The position numbers and the translations under genes were made by a program. A DNA stretch of 64,000 bases from Phytoseiulus persimilis (Eukaryota; Arthropoda; Arachnida; Mesostigmata; Phytoseiidae): NCBI GenBank assembly GCA_037576195.1, contig CM075101.1, positions 49,414,001 to 49,478,000 on the forward strand. The letters are read 5' to 3'. The notes under the pieces were generated by a model. The model saw only the letters and a list, made by a program, of their open reading frames with translations. It did not search any database and was not told the DNA's origin. Shown here piece after piece: positions 48,803-61,015 of the stretch (its first letter is position 1; each line of letters begins with the position of its first letter).

Positions 48803-50246
48803 ACTTGGATGAGCTCGTTCGAGAAATCAACATTTTCCGTGTTTGCATGCGAATCGAAACCCCATCCGAATCCGGCCATCTAATCCGCACTTCCGCTCTT
48901 TATGTGTGGCTTTTTCCTTTGTAGGGGTCGGTCGTTCGATTCCCCGATCCGACGCACTCTCGAATGGTTCAGAATCTGCGCCCAAGTATGGGAGCGCATC
49001 TGGAAATGTACTCAACAAGCGTATCGTCAAGCGGAAGTCAGCGCGTAATCAGTGTAGGTAGTAACGATCATGTGTATAGTTCCAGCACTATCCTTATTGC
49101 GCGGACTTTGTTTCGGAGACCTCATGAACACAAGCTCGACCTTCGGCAGACGAGGTCGGACAATCACACGGGCGCCCTATCACCCAGCAACTATGGCTGG
49201 AAACGCATTTCGAGACGAGCGTCTCGAACGGACGGACTTGTCCTGGCAAGGTGGAGTTTGGCAATTGCAAGGTTCCAATGAGTGAAAGAGTCACTTCAGG
49301 AGATTCGTGGGTCTCTCAACGCAAATTCCATTCGGCAATTCTGGGAACGGTTCCAGCCTTCTCCAAATCAGGCCCAGCTCCCATGGCGCGGTGCTGAGCC
49401 GGGGCGGAATTCAGTCCCTGCATGATCCGGTTGAATGAGTTCTGCGTCATGAGCTTGCTTGCGTCGACTCTGGGATACTCGGACGAATGTTCCTGCACAA
49501 TTGTCAATAGCAGTGAGATCGGGATACGAAACGTCGAGGTTCGATTCTCGGAGTAGCAGCTCCGTATCCGTGCTCATCGTGAGCTGAGCGGATTCCCTCT
49601 GGTTGCGTCCAGAGTCCCGGATGGAGACGCTGGCACGTCTCGTTATCTCTGCGATTTCGGTTGGATAATGACATTTCTGAGTAATTCTTATGATAAGATC
49701 AGCCACACCGAGGGAAATCACGCTGAAGTCCAGCCGAACTCAGTATCAAGCCGCATACGTTCAAGAGCCGAAAGCTGCGCCCTCAACGGCCCAATCGGGG
49801 AGATGACCGATCTCATCCACCGGAGCTCTCGGTCCGTCGAACCATTCCGCCCGTGAGGCTGTATGCAGAGAAATGAAACGGTGGCCAGCCTCTCTATGCA
49901 TTGCTTTCCCGTTTCATGTGAGGTCCTTGTCGTTTCCTGACCTTGAACTTCTGAGTCGTCTGATGGTCTTCCCAACAGCGAGCCAACTGACTGACCGGCT
50001 GGTCGCCTGGCAGAGCGTTGTGGTGGGCAAGGATCGCTGCTCCACATTCCCTCTTTCGACTTGAACCCGCGAAAATCGTCTGACCTGGAGAATCACTTTT
50101 GTTTGCATTGATATATTAGGGCGACAGAGATTTCTGGGATTTTCCTCGCCGATGGGACCTTCGTTCTGCCGAACAGAGACTAGAATGAGCTTGAATGAAA
50201 GCAGAACATGAATGGTAATATGATAATGGCGGTCTGTGTTCATCAT

Positions 50247-50266
50247 TGTTGTTGCTGCTGCTGTTG
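50247..50266. repeat. (GTT/GCT)n trinucleotide repeat
   Basis: TTG units change to CTG units within about 20 bases; a short imperfect trinucleotide run. Confidence 0.75.
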
Positions 50267-52927
50267 TCGTGGCTGTCGTCAAATGGCTCCGAAATGTTCG
50301 TGCAGATCACAACAAACGTTTTCAGCTCCCTCAAGAGACAAAGCTCAATAGACCCGGGCTAGATCGACGATTATTGATGGCGGGAAAACCGCACAAGAAC
50401 TCTTGGGATGTCGGTTCCTGACTCAGTTCTCGGGAGGGACCTCGTGTGGGGGCGGGATTCCAGTCCTGGCGTGCGGCTCCCTTCGAATGTCCAGATCTGA
50501 AAAGACCCGATACCCAAACTCTTCGGAGGACTCCGCAGAGAAAAACGGGTTCGAGCTCCGTCGGTCCGGAGCTCTGTCCAAGTTTGGGAGCGAAATTCCT
50601 TTGGGAAACAGCTCCAGAATAAATACACCAAACTCGGCAACTCCCCCAGGTGTAAAATGATGATCCTGGTAGACTCTGACTTGAGCGAATTTTGGGATTC
50701 TACACTTCGCAGCAGAGAAAAATGAATCGTTCCACCAAATCGCGAATGGAAAGCGAGAGCGACCAGCTCCCGGAGTAAGATCGCTCCCAGTCTTCTCGTA
50801 AGAACCCTGTTAATTCAAATCCATATACCATACGTTTTCATGAGGGATGATAACCACGTTTGCCTCCAGTTAATGAAAGGTTGTGGTAATGGTGAGGCTC
50901 CACGGCTTCAGCAGCCGAGGAGACTTCTGTGGCTTTGACGGATGGCGGTTCGGGGAAGCCGTTAGCGGCACACCGGCGTCAACACGTTTTAAGTACCAAA
51001 GAAGCATCGTACCACGAAGACGACAAAGCCACTTCGTCTGAGCGCCTCTCTAGTCATCAGCACAATTCTCTCGTGGCTCTGAACTCATTTCTCCGTAGGG
51101 AACAATAAGCGTTATGATAACCACATCAACGATATTCGGCGGTTTCACGGGTTCCTCACCATTGGAATCTTGCCTGAACCCTTGCTCATGATCAGTAGAG
51201 ACGTGAAAACCTCAGAGACATGTTGAAGTAAAGATGTGGAGAAATGCTGGAGACAAAACCAGCCGACAGATGATTCGCGTCTGGGGATGGAGAACAGTCC
51301 TGTATAGATCGACGGGGGTTCTCTCGGGCTGAGGCGATGAACCTCCGCAGGAGTATCGAATCGCTTTTGTGTTTTATCTCCCTCAATAACTGATTCGATG
51401 TTCGATCCGCAGAATCCACTACAGATATAATGGGAAATCAATCAAGCAGAAGTCATCCTGGGAGATACAAACAGAGACAATTCCAGTTTTGTTCCGTGTT
51501 GGATCCGCATTGAACGGTGGAATCCTTATAGTAACAGAAAAACGTTTGAGAGCATATTCGTCGAACGTTTCGCACCGTACACGTTGTCGATTGATTCAGG
51601 CCCTCGAGAGTTTTTATTCGCCTCTTCTTCCTCTTGCCTACGTCAGGTTCGGAAGGCCTGCTTCGTTTCGAGAATCCTTTGTTAATTCCAATTTTGTTTT
51701 GCTTTTCATGAATCCTAATTTGTCAATCCCGTTCAAGCTGTGGCGCGGAAAAATAGATGGCTGTTATCGATTTTGTGGTGTAATTATGTCACCTACAAGT
51801 CGCCAGCAGACAGGAGAAGCTAGACGCGACCGTGGTTATCCAGAATTCGGTGTCCTTGCATCAGAACGACAGATCAATTCTAGTTATCGATTCCAAAACC
51901 AACGTGAAAAAAGAGATCTGCGAGTTATGCTGCATCACACGAGACGCCAGTGTTGTTCTGGTGCGAAAATCGAGCTCTCGAGACGGGTGCCGATCCCGTC
52001 CCCGTCGGGGCCGCGGAGTATCGCTGATTCTACCCGAGCATTTGATGACTGCACGGAGAGGAACATTTGTCTCAAATATTAGAACTGGAATCCGGATTTG
52101 AATGACTGTAGATGTAAATGAGCGTTGGAGCAAGGATGATGCATACGGGAAAACTGGGAGTCGTAGAAAACTTTGCCAAAAGGGAGAAGGTGGGCGCTCC
52201 GCGACGATTTCAATCGAGTCCTATTCCAATGCGGGTGATTGACATTCCAAGACTAAGGGAAATCGACGCATTGTTGAAAAGTTCGTTCAGTGGTTATTAC
52301 AGCGGAGAAATCAAGGGGGAACAGTTTCTCCGAGCGGAATCGTGCTGGCTCCCGAGAATTTCTCTGAAATAGAAGCATCGATCTCGTTTGCGGAGGGATC
52401 CGATTCGGTGTACGCAAAGTTCCGGGAAGCTTTTTGTTCTTTATTCCGATCGGATCGTCAAGTGTCAGGATATTCAAAGTTCCCATCATCAGGTAGCGCT
52501 CTCCAATTGGAGTGGCTCCCGAATAGTGATAATTCGCCCCTGAGACTTTGGGGAAGTAGGTTTTGTGGCATCGTTTCAAGAGCAACAGCGATGAAAATCT
52601 GTTCGCTAACAAAGTTCGCCTAACCGAACCTTCACGGTTGCCATCCAGTAGCCCCTGGTGAAAATTCGTCCCCGAATGGCGCAGTGAGTTCGGGAATGCC
52701 TCTGCCCACCCGGGCTCGGCCAGAAAGTCTTCCGATGAGATAAAGTTGAAAGGATTGCAATCGTTGAGTCTCGCTCGTGGGCCTTGTAGTCATGAATAAT
52801 GCAATCGCTCCGCATTGTTTGCACGTACAGACATGCACGAGCACGGCGTTTCATCGTGTGTGGGGAACACTTAACAAACATCAGTGTTCATTCCGGAGGA
52901 ATTGTCCGAGCGCTTGATGCCGATCTT

Positions 52928-52949
52928 GTTGCTGTTGTTGTTGTTGTTA
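52928..52949. repeat. (GTT)n trinucleotide repeat
   Basis: GTT units with one GCT interruption; on the opposite strand this would read as AAC/Asn codons in an open frame of 60 codons. Confidence 0.8.
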
Positions 52950-55726
52950 TGGTTATAGTTTAGGCGGTGGTGGTGGTCGTAGAAGCGTGGCATCGATGGT
53001 GTCGGCGTCGCTGCTTGCTGCAGTGAAGAGCTCGCGGCCCACAGATTTTGCAACCGTTGTACTTCTAGTCCGGGTCATCCCGGGATCATTCTAGTCGTAC
53101 TTGCGCGGCTAGCGGGCCAACACGACGGCGAACTAGCCCGCTATTCGTCTGAAAAAGAGGGAGAGAGTATAGCTGGAAAGACAGTTGGTACCCGTGGATT
53201 TATCCATACAGTATAGTTCAAGTAACGCCCATGGAGCGGTGTCCTAACCGCGAGTCGTCGATGCTGCCGACGTGTAATAGGTCTGTCAGCATTTGAATAT
53301 TTTAATGGACGATCCCAACTGGAACTCTGGCCCTGGCCAAAAAGCCCACGGGTTTCGTAATGAAACAGTTAACTCCCTCAATCGTAACCACATTGTTTCC
53401 GAAAACTGTCGAGCTCATACAGCTTCGGATCACGTGACTTGTGAACACCGGAACGATGGACGGGAGTGTTGAACAGCATTCATCAGAGAAAATCCAACAT
53501 GTAATCTGTCTTGAGTTGTTACAGCGCTGAACTCCGCAAAAACTCGGTCCGAGAAGCTCTCAGTTTTCCAATTTTCAAGGCTGGGATCAAAGGGAGTCCG
53601 ATTCCATTCGAGAAGCATTGAGTGAAGTCTGTATGAGTTCCGCGTCTGATTATCCGCCTGTTCCTCCAAAAGAACAGGTTGCTGATCGGTGTTGTGTTAG
53701 CTCGCAATTTTCGGCGATTCTAACATTGGTTCCGCAAGGGTTCCACAAACTCCTTTGGCATAGGTCTCATGCTATGAGGGCCATCGTCCAGCTGTTTGTC
53801 GTGTCTTTGAATGTATGTTGGATGAACATGCTCGCCTGCAGTGTCGTCTTACTGGGCTGCTCGTTTCATTTCTCAGCTCGCGGCAGAGCAATCTCCATTC
53901 TTGGAACAGTATTCTTCGTATTTGGAGAGAGGTGCCGGTTAAACTGGTTATCCATCACCAGATGCCGGATCGAGCCCTGAGGCGCGATGGGGGACACAAT
54001 GAAGCCGAAATCTGGTCAGTACACGCGATCAACTCTTTTTTTCTTACGGAAAGGAGTCTGAACCCTGGGAACCCATGCGATAAGATATCTGCGGAGTTTC
54101 AAGCAACCGCTCATGCTCGGCCCAAGTTCGGCCCTATTCCCCACGCGCCAAGGCCGCACCGATTTGGTGATGCAATAACGAACGCGTCTTCTATTCCAAA
54201 GTCTTCCCGGCTCGGTTCTAGAGTTTTCAATGCCGAGCTCGGCTATGGCCATCGCCAAGACTCTCAGAAGATAACTTGTGACGGAGGAACGTCTGCTCTA
54301 TTGTAACCGCTGGTTTCGGGACAGATTCCTCTAGTTATTCGTCGTGAGAGAAATCCTCCACCTGCCGAATGTGGCCAGAATTTGTTTCAGTTTCGGTTCC
54401 GTTCTTTCTCGTCGGGAGGAAAAACTTTCCGCAGAATCCACACTGTTGCAAAAGCGTCCAGAGGCTGACTTGGGACCGCGCCAAAATTTCTGCTAGATGG
54501 ACTGTAACTATCTTCGAAACGTTGGTTCTCTCGTTGCACACCGCCGATTCGACTAACTTTCTGGTTCGTAACTCGAACTGTTGGATGGGTTGAGCGAACG
54601 GAACAAACAGCATAATTTGTTCAGATAACGCGTCGAAATCCCACGAGCTCGAGCGACGAAATGCTGCACTGGAAGCACCGGCCAAGAGTAACTCCGAATC
54701 AATAAACACGCCGGAAACCGACGGTAAACGTTGGAGCTCCTCTCCACTGACCGCAAATTTCCTACCGCGATTGATTCTTCCTATCTTTCAGCATACGAAG
54801 AAAATCTGCAAACTATTTTTTAATAGTCATCTGAACGGGAAGGTTACCACTTCGATTCGTTTGTTCGTCCGATGATCCATCGAGTCGAATTCCACGCGCT
54901 ATGGCAAATGTGGAATTGATGCGACGGTGTCCGATACGGCAGCGACCATGGAAATGATATTCGTCAGTGATTCCTGAAGCCGGCTGATGTATTCTCGATA
55001 GTGGGAGATTTCAACTCAGATCGACTCGAGCGTACAATCGACGAAAACGGCCGAAGACAACAGCTCATGGAGCATAACTATGCCGAGATTCGTCTGCCAC
55101 TGATTGACTCGCTGACTGAGGAAGAAGACGTTTGTTCGTTTATGTCGTAATAGTTTCGACGGTCAGCGTGAAATCGTCAAAAAGTAGTCTGGCAGAGGAA
55201 ATCGTCCTCAAAACGTTTCACTCAATTGTCTGTCTCTCGAGTTGGGAAGTTGGATGACTGATTCATCCGTTGTGCCACCCGAGCGACAGGTGACCGTCTG
55301 GGTGCAGAAACCAGTAATCGAATAACCGCAAGAATGAATCAATGTTCGAGAAGAGGAAGCGATGAGTTAGGGAAATCGCAAAAGGTCACATCCAATCCAA
55401 GTTGCTTGAGGGAACTCAAGAAGTCAGCGGATGACGACACGAGTGGCGACAAAGGGAGGGATCCACAGCACATCGAACCACTCACATGGGCTCGGAACAA
55501 TACATGCATCGGCCTGGAACATGTCGAGTGCGCCGAAACGGCCCGTGTGAGCTGCACAGCGTGTGAGCGGGTCTTTGATTTTCCGTGGACTCCGGCGTTC
55601 ACATGACGATGAACACGGGTTCTTGGACAGCGATTAGATCAAATCTCGACCGGAGCCACGTACATCAGCTTATTTCACTCGATCGCCGAGTACGAGTTTG
55701 TTGGTGATTATTGCGCCCGATCGCAG

Positions 55727-55846
55727 GACGGCACGAAAGGTTTCCACGGTGCACTCTGTTCGAAGTTGACGGGCTCTGTGGGTTCCCTACGGGTTCGCAG
55801 ACAACGCTCGTCTTTGGGTCACTCCGGAATATATCCCGTGGCGCAG
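55727..55846 (+). CDS. Candidate exon, unidentified
   Basis: The acceptor gcccgatcgcag and donor GCGCAG|GTGAGC bound exactly 40 open codons in phase 0 (DGTKGFHGALCSKLTGSVGS; ending SGIYPVAQ). A second frame is also open. Splice signals are good but no family is recognised. Confidence 0.25.
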
Positions 55847-56100
55847 GTGAGCCGATTCACGGCAGAAAAGAAAACCGCGGGAAATGTGATGATCGGTATG
55901 AAAATGATTGAAGATAGGAGTCGGCGGGTTCGTTCGACGGAGAGCGAGTCGGTGGACTGGAAAACCGATTCAGGGATAAGGCACCAGTGGACGCGTCCCA
56001 TATGCCCGCGCCGAAGTCGGCGCTTTCGTCGGAAGCTTCAATGATGATATTCTCTATCAGAATTTCGCTTGCTGAAGTTTTTTCGAAAGTAACCTTCCAG

Positions 56101-56144
56101 GAGGACATTCGTCTCCAATCTCGATTATGTCGTTGATGATGATG
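56101..56144 (+). CDS. Candidate short exon, possibly RRM-like
   Basis: The acceptor aaccttccag and donor GATG|GTGAGC bound 44 bases encoding RTFVSNLDYVVDDD in one frame, resembling the RNP2 strand of an RNA-recognition motif. No phase-compatible downstream exon with an RNP1 motif was found, so this may be chance. Confidence 0.2.
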
Positions 56145-57002
56145 GTGAGCGTTTGATTATCTGTTCGGATTCACAAGCCCGTCGATGATTCGTTTGAGCG
56201 CTCACCAAGGACAAAAGACTTCATTCGAGACAATTCGCCGAATGAATCTCCAGTTTCCTGAACTTCCAGCGATATCTCCAAGATCCCTGAATCGCCATCC
56301 CGAAACGAGGCTTTCGACTCGTGCTCTCGGATCAGTCCTTTCCCCAAAAAACCGAAATTCCGGCTCGACATCAGCAAATTGATGGAGTTCCTATCCGATA
56401 CGCTCAGTTGAACAATTGACCTTGAGAAAAAGCTGTTGCGACGCCTCGCATCGACCTCGACTACCTCGCCGATCTCTGTAATTTGATATATTGGAAGGCA
56501 ACACGAATATGCAAGACTCTCAACGATGGCGTCAACGAAAGTATGAAGGCCGCGGACCAGCTATGAGCGGAGTTCCAGAGGGAATGCCGCCTCCGCCTCA
56601 TGTGTGACAAATGGAGGGAGTATTTATAGCGCTATATGCTGCTCATTCCATAACAGATTTTATTCTCGTCCCGTTCCTCTGTCTCCGCTCAGCTGCAAAC
56701 GGAGCGCGAATCTCAAGCTCCCGGTTTTTAATCAAGCACCATCGGAGATAAGCTGCCGAGATCAGGGTTTTGTGAGAAGATTAACATGAACATTGATCCC
56801 GTTCCGCACCTTTGATTCCCTTCCGGCATTGATGGAAACTAATGGAAAATAATCAACACCACAAACACGCGCCGGTTTAATTAAGAAGCTTAATTGACCC
56901 GTCAGCGGAAGGTTGAACAGAGAATTTCTTGAGAAATGAGGGTGTCATTGACATCACAGCAAGCGTGATTCGGAATTCGCGAATCGAACTCTTCCTTTTC
57001 AG

Positions 57003-57064
57003 TCGCTCGGCTCCATCAAGAACGTATGGATGTACGTAGATGCCGAACCTCTCTTCTTCAAGAA
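57003..57064 (+). CDS. Candidate exon, unidentified
   Basis: An excellent acceptor (ctcttccttttcag) and donor (AA|GTAAGT) bound an open phase-0 frame SLGSIKNVWMYVDAEPLFFK ending in phase 2. L-G-S-I-K-N-V-W would also fit the second strand of an RNA-recognition motif, but that is speculation. A second frame is open as well. Confidence 0.3.
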
Positions 57065-57394
57065 GTAAGTTTCTGACTCCGCAACCGAGAGCTCCAACCA
57101 GGACATGAGCCCTCTTCGGCGTGGGCTCGTTTTCATATCGCTCGGAAGTCATCAGTCGGAAGAAGTACTGGATTTCATCACGGAGGGATCATGTGTTTTG
57201 GTTTGTGTTTGGGGGTTGACTGGCATCTGGTATCGTTTCCTTGGGTTCTCTATTTATTCAACTCAACAGCAAGCTTCTTTTTCGCTCGCATTCTCAAACG
57301 CCATTGTCGGTCAGCGATCGCTTGCGGTTGTTTTTTGACCGGGGAGGCACAATCATCGATAGAGATGCGGAAAAAAAAAACTTTTTCTTTCCAG

Positions 57395-57476
57395 CAACGG
57401 TCAACAACAGACCCCAACTGGATTCCATTCACTGACTGACTTAGCTTGCCGAAAGACTGACGGAACGACTCAATGA
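57395..57476 (+). CDS. Candidate terminal exon paired with 57003-57064
   Basis: Acceptor tttttctttccag is followed by one base that completes the phase-2 codon, then NGQQQTPTGFHSLTDLACRK and TDGTTQ-stop. In the other phase the frame also ends nearby (…DPNWIPFTD-stop). No polyadenylation signal was seen just downstream. Confidence 0.25.
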
Positions 57477-59352
57477 CCTGGGCAACGAGTGCTCAGCCGG
57501 GCGATCGCCCGTCCCGAAGGCAGACCTCAGAGACAACAATGCAAGCGGCGATGATGGCGGCAACGATGCACAACTTTCATCGGTCGTCAACCAATTTTTT
57601 CACGTAGTTCCCGAATCTCTGTTTTGGCCTTCCGCGGCTTTTGCATCGTTGTTCTTTTCAGATGCTCCTGATAGACTACCTGGTGAACTTTCCATCGAAC
57701 CGCCAGTTCCGGAGCTCCCAAAGTCCTTATTGTCCCACCGATGGCTCCCCAGTTTAACTGTTTCCCGCTCTCCTGACGGGAAGTTTGTTTCTCCCTCCTC
57801 CACCCCATTACGATATTCGAGGTGACCGTGAACGGAAATCGTGGAATCCTGATCGACATTCCCTTGACTCGAGCCCAGTCTCGGATTACATTTTTTCGTA
57901 CACGCTTAGGTCGAGTAGAACTAAGGCAAACCTGTCACACCGCAAGTTCAGCCGCCTTTCCGAGGCTTGCTTCTCGATTCGACGGTATTTTTCAACGATT
58001 CTAGAAGCATCCAAGATCGAGACATGGATGCCTCTCTTCGTTGTCGATCACGTTCGGGCGTGGTTGGCTGATCGGTGACGGTGACGATGCCATGCTGTTT
58101 TGACTTCTATGTTTTTTTTCGACGACGGAACTCGGCTGGTTACTCGATCATCACAGGATGTGCGCTCGGCTCGTCTGTTCCCATCATCCGAAATCAAGAT
58201 CTGAAACCGTCTCTCTCTCTGAAAGTTGGATTCGCCTGGCGAACTTCTGAAACGTTTACCCTAGACAAACCGAAGTCTGTCCGATATCTGTCTGACGTGA
58301 CCGCCGAGCCAAGTTCTGTTCTGCAGGCAGAAGTTGCTGTTGATGCCGGCCGCCGCCGAGCAGGAATCGTTCAAATCCAATCGAAATTCTGATACTTCGC
58401 TTTTCTCTGAATCTCCCCGCTGTGCGCTGCTACTATTTTTTTCTGTGGTCCATGCGGCTCTTTGGTGTCACGCGAGCCGGAGTCCCCAGGCGTGACAAGC
58501 GGCGACGTCGTCGTCGCTCCGGTGGCTGGTCTTCAGTGGCCGGGCTTACCGGCGAGCATCGAGACACGTACCAACCGTCGATGACGACAACGAGGAAAGA
58601 AAATTTTCAACCGAGTTGAACCGCACTGAAAATTCACAATTTGTTTTCCCGATTCGCTCACCTCTTTCGTTCCTTCCTTCCTGTCTGCGCTCGTTCGTGT
58701 GAGTGACTATTTGCGACTCGAGTGATTGCTGAGAGTTGCGTAATCTTTTGTCTCCGACATGAAAACTGAACGATCGGATACGAGGAAAATGACCGCAAAT
58801 ATTTCTGTCGGGTCCATCAAATAATCGTTCTCGCGCTCCATCCGATACATGCACGCATCACGGGCATTGTCAGCTGTTTGCGTTCTGATGCTCTCGGGGG
58901 TGGCGTCATTCTCGAACTGGGTGACGTCGCGAGTCCAATCGGTCCACTTATGAACTGACGAAATACACACGTGACAGCCTCCAGAGGGTTTTCTTGCTTG
59001 GAGCTCGTCGATATTCTTTGTCGTGCATCGCAGCTCGAGGATAACTCCGATGCGATTCCTTGCCGCGGCACAGACCGCGACATTGTCTCCGAAGCTCAGC
59101 CAAACATGTTTCGATGATTATTCGATGAAACTGCCTGATCTGGAGGAGCAGAGGAGCTTTGCCATGCACCCTTGGGAAACGCTTCAGTATCCATCCACAC
59201 GAGAGCTGGTAGCTGCCAGACGCAAGCGTTTGGTGCAATTCCTCGAGTTTCCCCAAATTCCATCCTTGCGATCCACCAGAGCTCATCTGGGAACCGAAGG
59301 AAGCCCCGCGTCGTGAGGAAATCCCGACGACTCGCTGAAGTTCTGGTGGCTT

Positions 59353-59370
59353 GGGGGGGGGGGGGGGGGG
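59353..59370. repeat. Poly-G tract, 18 bases
   Basis: An uninterrupted run of 18 G. Confidence 0.95.
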
Positions 59371-61005
59371 TACTATAGCAGGCGCGACATCATTCGGGGT
59401 CCCCGGAGGAGAATTCTCGAATTCACGCTCTGGATCAAAGCAAGATCATGTTTGACGTCTGCATTCCGACAGCTCGTTCCTCGTGGGCCTTCTCACTCGG
59501 AAAACGTTGATAATTCTCTTCCATCAGGCGAAGGGAGGAAGAGAGCGAGTCCGAATTCGTCTGCGGACAAATAGAGGCATCGAAAGCCTGCACAGTGGAG
59601 ATGATCGTGATGTATTCATACTTTGGATCCAACGCGATCATTTCGTGCAGAGCGTAGTTCGAATTGGAAGGTTCCATCCGAGTCACGTTCCTGGAGCGAT
59701 TGCCCAGAACTCGACGACAAATACCACAACGGAGTCGAAGACAAATTGGGAAATCATCTGGGAAGGTGTTGTGAGCCTCGTGTTTTGAGAGTCAGTTCCT
59801 CGTCGCCTTCCAGATGACCTTCTGAGACCTCCGACTGGGATGTTGATATAATGAGCAGGCTACCTCCTAACGGAGGACTCATCTGACGCCTCAGGACCTC
59901 CTGTCCGAAAGATCAGAGCTCGGATTATGCTCAAGTTTGATTGACGGGATTGACAAACGGAGCGAACATGGACTGTGCTACTTGAAACTGCGATGTACGG
60001 TTTCGCGCTGATGTTGGCCCAGTTCGGGGCTCAAATGTCCCCTTAGGCTGGAGAAACGACGCAGGGAACGCTCGAATGTGTATCGAATACTGTTAGAATC
60101 GTGGCTGCGCGGAAACGTGTGCGCGTCAAAACACAGGGATGAATGTCGCAGGGATGAATACAAGACGTCCCCAGCACTACCCCGATGGAAATGTCGCTTC
60201 TGGAGCCCCGTCGGTGAAACAAAAGCTCCGTTCCGTTTTCGCACAGTCGGAGATCATCGATTGCATTTTCGCCCGAATCGATGAAGTTCCGTCCGAAGTC
60301 CGAGTGGAAACGTCTGTCGACCACAATGGTATCATCAGAAACAGTGCGCAACAATGCTTCCGCATTTTGAAACACAGCGGCCGTATCCCCATCCCCGGCT
60401 GAGAATGAGCGAGATCTTCTTCATGGAAGAGTCGCGAACCTGTAAATCATATTTTCTCTGGATCGATTTCCTGACGTGATGACGAGTCGCTCTTCTGTTG
60501 GTCAAGTACTGCCAAGTGGTGGAAAAGTCTCATTCGATCCATTTCTCCGCCTGTCCCGATTGTCATGCTCAGAATAGAGGCTCCACAAACAGCTCCCGAT
60601 AAATTTAACTGTCAATGTCAACTCATAGGTGCCGTGGGTCGATCCCAATGAAACTTTTCAAGTTATTTTGGGTGCTGACGTTTGAGCTCACAAATCAGTT
60701 AACCTGGCACGACGAGCATAATCAGTAACACAAAAGAAAGGAAGGAACATGCAGTTCTGTGTTCGCTGAGCCCACATCGCTAAGCACGTCACGTGCGGAT
60801 TCACGTAGCCATGTGTACGTTGTCCATGTACACATGTGCCGGTGTGTGAGCGGCGGATCACTGGCTCGGTTATCAGGCCGAACCGAATCGTCTAAATATG
60901 GTTCCCATGGCTACCACCCTGTTAAGGTGGATTTTGAGGAAGCTCTCCTCAACCTCCGTCTCCGGAAAGGAGTTCTGTACCTTGCTTCCGCATAAGATGC
61001 CGCGA

Positions 61006-61015
61006 GGGGGGGGGG
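61006..61015. repeat. Poly-G tract, 10 bases
   Basis: An uninterrupted run of 10 G. Confidence 0.9.

Larger units (their letters stand above)
28898..55726. other. Gene-poor stretch, no supported gene
   Basis: No domain or convincing spliced model was found on either strand. Open frames up to about 200 codons occur, often overlapping between strands. Simple repeats and homopolymer runs are listed separately. The best-looking candidate, on the - strand at 30.27-30.65 kb, fails because its intron would be only 23 bases. Confidence 0.4.
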
